From Parachlamydia sp. AcF125 (lineage in GTDB: Bacteria > Chlamydiota > Chlamydiia > Chlamydiales > Parachlamydiaceae), in contig NZ_JAEMUD010000002.1 of NCBI RefSeq assembly GCF_018342475.1, forward strand, positions 62,001 to 126,000: DNA of 64,000 nucleotides. Direction: 5' to 3'. The translations under genes were made by a program, and so were the position numbers. The notes under the pieces were generated by a model. The model saw only the letters and a program-made list of their open reading frames with translations, was not told the origin of the DNA and did not search any database. Positions 12,501-20,200 of this stretch are shown piece by piece (position 1 is the first letter of the stretch; each line of letters starts with the position of its first letter).

Positions 12501-14349
12501 GCTTTTTTTCCTCTTCATTTGAGAAAGGATATAATTGTTGGATGAGCTCAAGCGTTTTTTTAGGCTTTTCGGAGTCGAAAGTCTTGCTGTCTGATTTGAT
12601 GCGATGGACAATTTTTGCTTGGTGGTTTAAAAGAGTCAACTCTTTCCCTTTCAAAGTGCTGTAAGCGTTTTGCCTTACCTGCTTAGATTTAAGATAAGTA
12701 AATTTCGGTAGATCCCTCCTTTTTTTGCCTTTTGCTAAAGCTTTTACAATCTCATCTGTAAATTCGGCATGATGCCCACTAAAAACTAGGTTAAAAATCC
12801 GCTGCCCATACTTGGCGGTATAGTAAGCCACCTCTTCGGAGGAATAGTTTTTAGCTAATTCTTTAGTATGTAAAAGCTTAAAGCCCACTTGCTGCAGGGC
12901 TGAGCCTAACAGTGTTTGTTGTGAAATAGGCTGGTGCTCACCGCTTTGCTCATTCACCACATGATATACAGCCGAGCGGCACACGTAAGCTTGGTTGGCA
13001 AACGTATTGGCTAAGATTTGTTGAAGATGGTAGTCTGTTTGCCAACGCGCTATATCTTGAATGTTTTCACGCAGGGAATTTTGCAAATCCTTGTATTTTT
13101 TTTCTAATAAAGCGCATTTCTTTTTCTTTTTGTCGATGAGTTCTTGAGTATCTTCATCGTCAATATTATGATCATATTTATTCAAGACAGCTAATTCTTT
13201 ATCTAATGCTTGCTTTACTGCCTTTAATTCCTTTACTAAAGGTTCTCCCTTACTTTTTAAAGCTAGGATCTGGTTGCGGCAGGTCGTAGATTTTTCTAGA
13301 TGCTCTACATAAAGTCTATTGAAAGCCGCACCTGGAATATCTTGTTCGCCTACCGGTAAGGGGTCTAATTGCTCTAACTCTTGAATTTTAGCATTTAGCT
13401 TTGCTAAATGGTGGTGATATAAGTTTTCCACTCCTTGAAAAATGGTGTCATAGTCCTTCTGGCAAAGTGAAATGTGGTTTTCTAAACCATCTTTAGACAA
13501 TTCGGATGTAAGCATTTTGCTTAGTTTTTTCTGAGCTTGCTCTTTAAATTCCTGCCACTCTTTTTCTTCCAAGCTATAGCGCAGAGAAAATAAGCTGGCA
13601 GCCATTTCTTGCACATGTTTTGTATATTTACACTCTTTAAATATTTTGGTAAATTCTTCCTCAGAAAAAAGCCTCTCTCCTTGAATGGAAGGGTTGTTTT
13701 CTTCGTCGTGCAAGAATTTCGGGTAGGCTTCTTGATCGTTTGCTAACGTATCGGTATAGGCATTCGAGCCTCGCTGGGAAGAAGAGGTCCTTTTAAATAG
13801 TTCTTCCGTAATTTCATAAAAGCCCTCAATCACAGCGTTGCTAATCCGCCCCTCAAAATCGGGTCCTCCATTTTTAACTCTCGCAGCTGCATGCTCAAAA
13901 AAAGAATCTTCCCCTTTAAACTCACTGTAAATAGACGTATCGATATCGGAAGTTAATTTGCGGCTTCCCGGAGCTTTAATCGCAATGATACACTTTTCGG
14001 ACTTTGGTATCCCAGTAGGTAACTGAATTGTTTTCTGTGTGACTATAAAATGATACCAGGTCGCCGTAAAGGTATACCCGCCCTGCGGAGTTTTTGCTAG
14101 AACGCCAGTAGGCTCGGCGTTTAAGTTAAAATAAGTGGCAGGAAATATTCTTAAAATCGCTTCTCGGTAGCTAGCATAGTCTACTATATCGCTATCCTCG
14201 ATATATTTTTGCATCTGCTGGGCAGCCTCTAGCTTGCACTCTCCCTCTAAACGTATAGTCATGGTGTATGCACTTTTAAGGGTTTCCCAATCGGTATCAC
14301 CTAACCTTTCAAACCGTTGGATTGCTGGAAAATCGTGTGGAATAGACAT
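6502..14349 (-). CDS. giant NACHT ATPase with ankyrin and HEAT-like repeats (paralog 2)
   Basis: About 2615 residues, the only complete copy of the MSIPHDF type. The N-terminal 640 residues form an unknown module with GSRKLTSDIDTSI near residue 130 and a charged coiled coil near 310-450. Ankyrin repeats follow at about 960-1130, NACHT with Walker A GAAGIGKST near 1247-1255 and Walker B LLILDGYDEL near 1333, then HLTFQEFLTA, 21 HEAT-like repeats and the shared C-terminal domain. I start at ATG 14349, not the upstream TTG (14355), because AAAGAG sits six bases before the ATG and directly abuts the TTG. It is divergent from a nearly identical copy at 14915. Role unknown; family knowledge suggests a ligand-gated oligomerising switch. 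Confidence 0.9.
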   Translation of the reverse strand: MSIPHDFPAIQRFERLGDTDWETLKSAYTMTIRLEGECKLEAAQQMQKYIEDSDIVDYASYREAILRIFPATYFNLNAEPTGVLAKTPQGGYTFTATWYHFIVTQKTIQLPTGIPKSEKCIIAIKAPGSRKLTSDIDTSIYSEFKGEDSFFEHAAARVKNGGPDFEGRISNAVIEGFYEITEELFKRTSSSQRGSNAYTDTLANDQEAYPKFLHDEENNPSIQGERLFSEEEFTKIFKECKYTKHVQEMAASLFSLRYSLEEKEWQEFKEQAQKKLSKMLTSELSKDGLENHISLCQKDYDTIFQGVENLYHHHLAKLNAKIQELEQLDPLPVGEQDIPGAAFNRLYVEHLEKSTTCRNQILALKSKGEPLVKELKAVKQALDKELAVLNKYDHNIDDEDTQELIDKKKKKCALLEKKYKDLQNSLRENIQDIARWQTDYHLQQILANTFANQAYVCRSAVYHVVNEQSGEHQPISQQTLLGSALQQVGFKLLHTKELAKNYSSEEVAYYTAKYGQRIFNLVFSGHHAEFTDEIVKALAKGKKRRDLPKFTYLKSKQVRQNAYSTLKGKELTLLNHQAKIVHRIKSDSKTFDSEKPKKTLELIQQLYPFSNEEEKKRYFENEKKLYLSLSAKLIGLVCASRLDKKGYLWGQNPSIPLRHKFEEKKERESSIPLSTPTPMSQVAPKVPESVEEQVPLDRKGMAIDKNRQLSGNATSVVMGKGGTYISGATQEDSSLSIVAAGYPGEVVLKTTEIATQKIAGQLATGIYEKQPQVSNSLEPWPSDEPSCCEHSLTESFMVLYPHLSTKFEPTKPLAIVKDNQLVGANSQMHIHSSSVIHYHGTPTSRLSGIELQKRLKDLQQLKCPGCIKDLIAQGCKFLKETKEEISLHGVFYLATAYELYRTLNIQEYKFDRQALDEYLDSLEERLVNEENLLHYFAAQENLSIFIYLFAERQNTQSGLNVLAGKTAKETPLHMAIRTGSIPIVQFLFDQGADFKKLDSDQNNALHHACRSQKDCFNIVELLLQHDPTLRKAKNSAGQTPLHLAAFAGNAKSLEYLLDQIEEQLELDHQDKKGNTPLHLAILGWNESSTKAKDHYGKVVEALVKKGTSLNALNYEKKTALELAYKKGNEAIIDVLVQANLSPQFLASSLQSFYLSHETLSIFRIKAEQDWEFKVPLEEIYVRLGIIENAERKIRDQALGKHTHSDSLQDGRILTSETIFESKQDIELEKLFEHESLAEKETKRIYIQGAAGIGKSTLCHYIAYRWAKEELWQGTFSHLLWIPLRNLSLRKYPDSKEYTPADLITREYKGKIDRRVIEACIHDPAFREKTLLILDGYDELSSQAQGNTSLAKAFKELKELFPHILITSRPGSCSFERSCELELLGFDKEGISRYIDRFFKQAQAEEKKEKLYHLLNSSPQILSLAHIPINLSLLCCLFNEDSQVFDTDQSITMTAIYERMVNWMYKWFLLRRIGQSQSNQTQEHILAEKNLRQNPEVANIAAVFEEMADFAMKNNTLYLSKQEIDHFRGKAITSNELIDCGLMRIPDERGYFIHLTFQEFLTASKVANQYLTGENRQACQNFVRDYKPNPRYSLVLRMIAGYISLLTSGNRLYLVSNPLQSFFDDLFAEPQDLAIRSELNLIAECFEECQNPALVRQYKSFIEVVKDYIPHLSGLGLGSERLLRNKNLLNHPQIIGTIRGLLLGLKTKKNILRTLISLVGSGQRLAPGIVKSIIRILHSPDGDSVAQQYALSAVEKMAKQENQLSNEAIEILIQILQRGDSKAKSSATNALRAVAQGKDKLPKEVLNTLLQVFKEKNHAAGVFIVNGIGAVAQNRGELAKEALDALIQILQRGNSLERMGAVHTLKTLVQQEGEIAKEALDALIQALKEGDEGTKGYAANALQAITKQGGELSRKALDALIQILKKGDPLAKMNAMEALLQRGEKLSKEVGDAFNQILKEGNVEAKRFAVDTLKRIIGQGIKLPKEVVNIFIQILKENDFEAKKFAVAALRAVMPQEKKLPREVLNIFISLLKEGDPYTKGFAAYALGVLIPKESEPTKELVEVLIQLLKEKDSVTKRYAADLLGTVAENQGKLPKEAADALIPILKEGHPATKSCAIESLSIMAKLGNKLPKEALDALIQILEKGEHGDKMHAADALGAVGAQGDELAKEAVDALIQILEKGQNGDKRHAADALGAVGTQGDEVAKEAIDALTKLLEEEEYVTKRHIIHGLKVMVRLGGKLSKKEIGALIQILQENDPAAQERAADTLRVIVEQKDKLPKEAVDALIQFLKKATSTPKKPAAHALGNRPESGGKLPPMEVLPQYINRGGLDALHSVAAKNFAINALGAAAQNGCKLPKEAVDTLIHFLKEGDSNTKKCATNALKAVVQSKGEFTKEVIDAFSQILREGDLNAKKLAAHALGEVIQSGGKLPIESLVALIRIFKESDFDTQTHTANALATMIKLEKKFSKEGIDSLIQILQDGNSVARGNAAFVLRTIAIQECEIPNEALATLIRIFKEGDSDAKSLAISILEAIHKKTLLKMAIEAFPLITRVCFFTEDSFSIKEQKVQISDKREVYFLEDKHMLSYEEIRKKLPKELAVWRKRLDHLSSRESSQ
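6733..9066 (-). repeat. 21 tandem HEAT-like repeat units
   Basis: Twenty-one units, nineteen of 37 codons, one of 34 and one of 41, giving 778 codons in all. Consensus is KLPKEALDALIQILKEGD followed by a variable part. The units are more diverged than in the other three genes, with Ile-Leu instead of Ala-Leu at the helix end. Units 11 and 12 are the most alike. Confidence 0.8.
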
Positions 14350-14490
14350 AATCAACTCTTTGGCTAAATAGGATGTTTAATGAAAAATACGCTTTAAAAT
14401 CTGAAAGGGGCCTTCATTCATTCCCGCTCTCTTGTTTATCAAAGGCGAAAAGCTAATTAAAATTTTAGTTTCATGCAAGTTTTTTTAGCT
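12250..14490 (-). repeat. left arm of large inverted duplication
   Basis: The 5' part of paralog 2 and its upstream DNA to 14490 are repeated in inverse orientation from 14775. The match is very high over the non-coding 140 bases next to the spacer and over the whole N-terminal module. Weaker similarity continues through the rest of the two genes. The outer limit given here is approximate. Confidence 0.75.
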
Positions 14491-14774
14491 AAAGTCTGAA
14501 TTTTTGATAAAGTATCTTTAACAAATCCTACTTAAAAGGATTGTAGCAATACCTGCACCTCATTCCTTCGATAAGAAAAAAAATGGAATATTCGCAGGGC
14601 TATCTGTAGAAGCTAGAAGACTTTCAACAAGATATTTAAAAAAAATGGATATATGGCTGGAAACTCAGGCAACCAATTTAAATTATCTTTTTCTTTCACC
14701 AAGCAAATGATAAGGGAACAAAAAAGGCTTTCATAAGTTTTGCTAAAGGCACTTTCTTAAGATTTTAGTTTTTC
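14491..14774. other. spacer between the arms of the inverted duplication
   Basis: 284 bases of unique DNA between two divergent paralogs, AT-rich, with promoters of both genes probably nearby. A 57-codon stretch open on the plus strand (roughly 14535-14710, reading IVAIPAPHSFDKK) has no start codon and no recognised relatives. It may be a relic of the element or gene present before the duplication. Confidence 0.4.
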
Positions 14775-17080
14775 AGCTAAAAAAACTTGCATGAAACTAA
14801 AATTTTAATTAATTTTTCGCTTGTAATGAGTAAGAGAGTGGGAATAAATGAAGGCCCCTTTCAGATTTTAAAGCGTATTTTCATTAACCATAGTATTTAG
14901 CCAAAGAGTTGATTATGTCTATTCCACACGATTTTCCAGCAATCCAACGGTTTGAAAGGTTAGGTGATACCGATTGGGAAACCCTTAAAAGAGCATACGT
15001 CACGAATATAAACCTGAAGGGAGGGGCCCAGTTAGAGGCTGCCCAGCAGATGCAAGAGCATATCGAGGATCGCGATATAGTAGATTATGCTAGCTACCGA
15101 GAAGCAATTTTAAGAATTTTTCCTGCCACTTATTTTAACTTAACTGCCGAGCCTACTGGTGTTCTAGCAAAAACTCCGCAGGGCGGGTATACCTTTACAG
15201 CGACCTGGTACCAATTTATTGTCACGCCGAAAACGATTCAATTGCCTAGAGGTTTGGAAAGGGCACAAGAGTGCAAAATTGCGATTAAAGCTCCGGGAAG
15301 TCGCAAATTAACTTCCGATATCGACACCTCTATTCTCAGCGAATTTAAAGGGGAAAACTCTTTTTTCGAGCATGCAGCCGCAAGAGTTAAAAATGGAGGA
15401 CCCGATTTTGAAGGGCGTATCACCAACGCTGTGATTGAGGGCTTTTATGAAATTACGGAAGAACTATTTAAAAGGACCTCTTCTTCCCAACGAGATTCGA
15501 ATGCCTATACTGATACTTTAGCAAACGATCAAGAAGCCTACCCGAAATTCTTGCACGACGAAGAAAACAACCCTTCCATTCAAGGAGAGAGGCTTTTTTC
15601 TGAGGAAGAATTTACCAAAATTTTTAAAGAGTATAAACAACGGAAGCACTGGCAAGAAATGGCTGCCAGCTTATTTTCCCTGCGCTATAGCTTGGAAGAA
15701 AAAGAGTGGCAGGAATTTAAAGAGCAAGCTCAGAAAAAACTAGGCAAAATACTTACATCCGAATTATCTGAAGACGACTTAGGAAGCCACATTTCACTTT
15801 GCCAAAAGGACTATGATACCATTTTTCAAGGGGTAGAGAACTTTTACCACCAACATTTAACAAAACTAAATGCTAAAATTCAAGAGTTAGAGCAATTAGA
15901 CCCCTTACCGGTACGTGAGCAAGATATCACAGTCGCGGCTCTTAACAGGCTATATGGGGAGCATTTAGAAAAATCTACGACCTGCCGTGGAAATATCCTA
16001 GCTTTAAAGAAAGATAAAGAACCTCTACTAAAAGATTTAAGGGCAACAAAGCAAGCATTAAATAAGGAATTAGCTGTCTTGAATAAATACGATCATAGTA
16101 TCGATGATGAAGACACTCAAGAACTGATCGAAAGAAAGAAAAAGAAATGCGCTTTATTAGAAAAAAAATGCAAGGATTTGCAAGGTTCTCTGCGTGAAAA
16201 TATTAAAAAGATCGCTCAATTGCAAACTGACTATCACCTTCATCAAATCTTAGCCAGCACATTTGCCAACGAAGCCTATGTGTGTCGCTCAGCGGTTTAC
16301 CATGTGGTAAATGGGCAAAGTGGTGTTAAAGACCTTGCCATCTCCCAACAAACCTTGTTGGGCTCAGCCTTGCAGCAAGTAGGCTTTAAGCTTTTGCATA
16401 CTAAAGAACTAACTCATAAAAATTATTCTCCTGAAGACGTGGCTTACTCTACCGCCAAGTATGGGCAGAGGATTTTTAACCTAGTCTTTAGTGGACATCA
16501 AGCTGAATTCCCTCAAGAGATCATAAAAGCATTAGCGAAAGGGAAAAAAAGAAAGAATCTCCCAAAATTTAGCTATCTTAAATCTAAGCAGGTAAGGCAA
16601 AACGCTTATTCCATTTTAAAAAGGGAAGAGTTAGCCCTTTTAAATAACCAAGCAGAAATTGTCCATCGCATCAAATCAGACAACAAAATTTCAGATAATG
16701 AAAAGCCTCAAAAAACGCTTGAGTTAATCCAACAATTATATCCTTTCTCAAATGAAGAGGAAAAAAAGCGTTACTTTGAAGAAGAAAAAAAGCTTTATTT
16801 ATCGCTTAGTGCTAAATTAATCGGCCTAGTTTGTGCTTCTAGATTAGACAAGAAAGGGTATCTATGGGGGCAAAATCCAAGGATTCCTTTGTTAAATAAA
16901 GAAAAAGAAAAAAAAGAAGCGGAATCTTCAGCTCCTCCTTCTAGTCCTATTTCAGCGTCTCGGGTAGCCCCCAAGGTTCCAGAATCTGACGAGAAACAAG
17001 TCCCTATAGGCAGAAAAGGAATGGCTACAGATAAAAACCGTCAGCTAGGTGGAAATGCGAAAAACGTGTTGATGAGTGAG
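14775..17080 (+). repeat. right arm of large inverted duplication
   Basis: Mirror copy of the left arm, starting with AGCTAAAAAAACTTGCATG at 14775 and running through the non-coding leader and the N-terminal module of paralog 3. Differences are scattered substitutions and a few short indels. The outer limit is approximate. Confidence 0.75.
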
Positions 17081-17206
17081 GAAGGAACCTACACAAGCGG
17101 GATAGTTCAGCAAGATGACTCCGTATCTATTGTTGGAGGAGGTTATTCCGGCGAAGTATTTTTGGAAGCCATAAAAATGGCGTATGAAAAAAAAACAGGG
17201 AAATAA
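14915..17206 (+). CDS. N-terminal part of split NACHT paralog 3
   Basis: 763 residues matching the N-terminal module of paralog 2 nearly residue for residue, including GSRKLTSDIDTSI near 128 and the coiled coil, ending abruptly at ...MAYEKKTGK. In paralog 2 the chain continues as IYEKQPQV into the ankyrin part. Here a tract of nine A (17187-17195) stands where paralog 2 has five, moving the ribosome into a frame that stops. A second +1 difference lies near 17240. With both repaired, the frame runs into the next ORF. Start chosen at ATG 14915 as in paralog 2; the upstream TTG (14909) leaves no room for a ribosome site. May be a dead 5' half or a stable lone N-terminal protein. Confidence 0.75.
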   Translation: MSIPHDFPAIQRFERLGDTDWETLKRAYVTNINLKGGAQLEAAQQMQEHIEDRDIVDYASYREAILRIFPATYFNLTAEPTGVLAKTPQGGYTFTATWYQFIVTPKTIQLPRGLERAQECKIAIKAPGSRKLTSDIDTSILSEFKGENSFFEHAAARVKNGGPDFEGRITNAVIEGFYEITEELFKRTSSSQRDSNAYTDTLANDQEAYPKFLHDEENNPSIQGERLFSEEEFTKIFKEYKQRKHWQEMAASLFSLRYSLEEKEWQEFKEQAQKKLGKILTSELSEDDLGSHISLCQKDYDTIFQGVENFYHQHLTKLNAKIQELEQLDPLPVREQDITVAALNRLYGEHLEKSTTCRGNILALKKDKEPLLKDLRATKQALNKELAVLNKYDHSIDDEDTQELIERKKKKCALLEKKCKDLQGSLRENIKKIAQLQTDYHLHQILASTFANEAYVCRSAVYHVVNGQSGVKDLAISQQTLLGSALQQVGFKLLHTKELTHKNYSPEDVAYSTAKYGQRIFNLVFSGHQAEFPQEIIKALAKGKKRKNLPKFSYLKSKQVRQNAYSILKREELALLNNQAEIVHRIKSDNKISDNEKPQKTLELIQQLYPFSNEEEKKRYFEEEKKLYLSLSAKLIGLVCASRLDKKGYLWGQNPRIPLLNKEKEKKEAESSAPPSSPISASRVAPKVPESDEKQVPIGRKGMATDKNRQLGGNAKNVLMSEEGTYTSGIVQQDDSVSIVGGGYSGEVFLEAIKMAYEKKTGK

Positions 17207-17274
17207 GCCACCTATTAGGCCCGCGCTCTCTGAAGAGCGCTGGCTGCTGCAAGCACAGTCTTAGAGAGCCTTTT

Positions 17275-20200
17275 ATGGCACTTTATCCCGATTTGCCAGC
17301 TAGGCCTGAGGCTGCCAATCCTCAGGCTATTGTTGTAAATCCCCAGTTAAAGCAAAATGCTCAGATGACTGTGCAATCTTTTGCTATGGTTCACCCTCAG
17401 GGGATGTCCACTTCTAGGTTGTCAAGGTCAGATCTTCATAAAAGGTTAGGGAATTTGCTGCAACTAAAATGTCCTTGCTGCATAAAAGATTTAATTGCAC
17501 AAGGGCACAAGTTTTTAAAAGAAGGAGAAGAGGAAGTTGCCCTGCATGGTATATTTTATCTAGCCACAGCTTATGAATTATATCGCACCCTTAACGTACA
17601 AGAATATAAGCTTGATCGGCAAGCACTAGACGAATATCTGGACAGCCTGGAGAAAAGGTTAGAAAATGAAGAAGCCTTACTGCATTATTTTGCTGCCTAT
17701 GAAAACAGAAGCATTTTTATCTATCTCTTTGCCGAAAGGCAAAATATAAAAGGTCACCTCGATGTCTTAGCCGGAACATCAGTCAAAGAAACACCCTTAC
17801 ATGTGGCTATTAGGGTAGGGGCAATATCTATCGCACGCTTTTTGCTTGAACAGGGAGCAGATTTTAAAAAGCTTGATAGCTGCCAAAATAACACTCTGCA
17901 CCATGCTTGCCAGTCTCAACAAGATTGCGTCGATATCGTCCGCATTCTGCTGCGATGCGATTCTACACTTATGGAAGCTAAAAATAGCGCGGGCCAAACA
18001 CCCTTACACTTAGCCGCATTGGCAGGAAATGCAAAGAGCCTGGAATATTTGCTAGATCAAATTGCAGACACGGCTGAATTGGGCCTACAAGATAAAGAGG
18101 GAAACACCCCCTTACACTTAGCGATTATGGGGTGGAGTGAAACCTCTATTAAAGGCAAAGATCACTACTGCAAAATCGTGGGGGCCTTGATAAAAAAAGG
18201 ATCTAACCTAACTCTCCTAAATAAGGAGAAAAAAACGGCTTTAGCGCTTGCTTGCGGAAATAAAGCTATTATACAGGTTTTGGTTCAGGCAAAACTAAGC
18301 CCACAAATTCTGGCTGGCGCTCTTCAAAGCTTTTACCTTTCTCAAGAAATCCTCTCAATTTTTAGAATCAAAGCAGAGCAAGAATGGGAATTTAAAGTTC
18401 CTTTAGAGGAAATCTATGTGCGTTTAGGGATTATTGAAAGTAAAGAAAGAAAAGCACGCGACCAAGCCCTAAATAAGCATTCCGGCTACCTTCAACATGA
18501 GCGTATTCCGACTTACGAATCTATTTTTGAGCCTAAAAAAAATATTGAAATCGAAAAGCTTTTCGAGCACGAAAGCCTCAAAGGAAAAGATCGTAAGAGA
18601 ATTTACCTTCAAGGAGCAGCGGGAAGTGGCAAAAGTACGCTTTGCCATTATATCGCTTATCGGTGGGCAAAAAAGGATCTCTGGCAGGGCCTCTTTGCTT
18701 ACCTTTTTTGGATCCCCTTAAGAAATCTTACCCTAAGAAAGTATCCTGCTGATAAAGAATACACCCCAGCTGATCTGATTGCGAAAGAGTATGCTGGCAA
18801 AGTCGATCCCAGAGTGATTAAGGCTTGTATAAGCGATCCAGCTTTCCGAAAAGAAACTTTGCTTATTTTAGACGGTTATGATGAATTATCCTCTGATGTC
18901 CAAGCAAAAACAAGCCTAGCCACAGCTTTTAAGGAGCTAAAAGAGTTATTTCCCCATATTCTGATCACCTCAAGGCCTGGAAGCTGCTCTTTTAACCGCT
19001 CTTGTGAGCTAGAGCTCTTAGGCTTTGATAAAGAAGGGATCGGCCGTTATATTGATAGATTTTTCGAACAAGTCCAAACAAAAGAAAAAAAAGTAACCCT
19101 TCATCGCTTACTAAAGATTTCTCCCGATATTGCAAGCCTTGCTCGCATTCCCATTCACTTAACTTTGCTGTGTTGCCTCTTTAACGAAGACTCAGAATTT
19201 TTTAATTCTAAACAGCCCATTACCTTGGTAGCTATTTATGAACGGATGGTTAACTGGATGTATAAATGGTTTATGTGGAGAAGGATCGACCAAGGCCTGT
19301 CCAGCCAAACCAAGGAGAAAATTCTAGAAGAGAAAAATCTTCGTCATAATCGAGAAGTCGCCAAAATTGCCAATATCTTTGAAGGCATGGCTTTTACCGC
19401 TATGGAAAGAGATACTCTTTATTTGGAGAAAGGAGAAGTTGATCGCTTGAGAGGTATCGAAATCACATCCAATGAGCTCATAGATTGTGGGCTTATGCGT
19501 ATCCCTGACGAAGAAAGAGGGTATTTCATCCACTTAACCTTCCAAGAATTTTTAACCGCTTCAAAAGTTGCCAATCAATACCTTAATAGAGAAAGTCAAG
19601 CATGCCAAGAATTTGTGCGAAATTACAAGGTTGAGCCCCGCTACGCTCTCGTCTTACGCATGATTGCTGGCTATCTTTCCTTCATTGCCTCAAGTAATCG
19701 ATGCTATTTGAATTCGAATGCTCTTCAGTCTTTTTTTGACGATCTTTTTGCTGCACCACAAGACTTAGCTATCAGTAGCGAGCTTACTTTGATTGCAGAG
19801 TGCTTTGAAGAATGCCAAGATCCTAGTTTAGTGAAGCAGTACAATGGCTTTATTGAGCTTGTAAAAGACTATATTAAGCATATCTGTTTATTAGGGTTAG
19901 GCTTTGAACGATTGCTCAGGAATAAAAATCTCTTTACCCATCCTGAAATAGTGAGTACCATCAGAGAATTGTTATCCGATTCTAAGACAACTGTAAATAT
20001 GCTAAATCCCTTAATAAGCGTTGTGAGATCAGGAATAAGCTTATCTTCAGAAATAGTAGGATTGATCGTTAAGAAACTTAAGGATCCTAAAAAAGATTCT
20101 GATGCTAAAAAGTATGCTACCGTTGTTCTATTAGAAGTAGCACGGCAAGGAGGTGAGCTCCCGAAAGAAGTGCTAACCGTTCTTATCCAAACGTTCAAAG

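Noticed and set aside
14909-14914. TTG start two codons upstream for the MSIPHDF-type genes
   Set aside because: It abuts the AAAGAG ribosome site, so the ATG six bases on is the better start in both paralogs.
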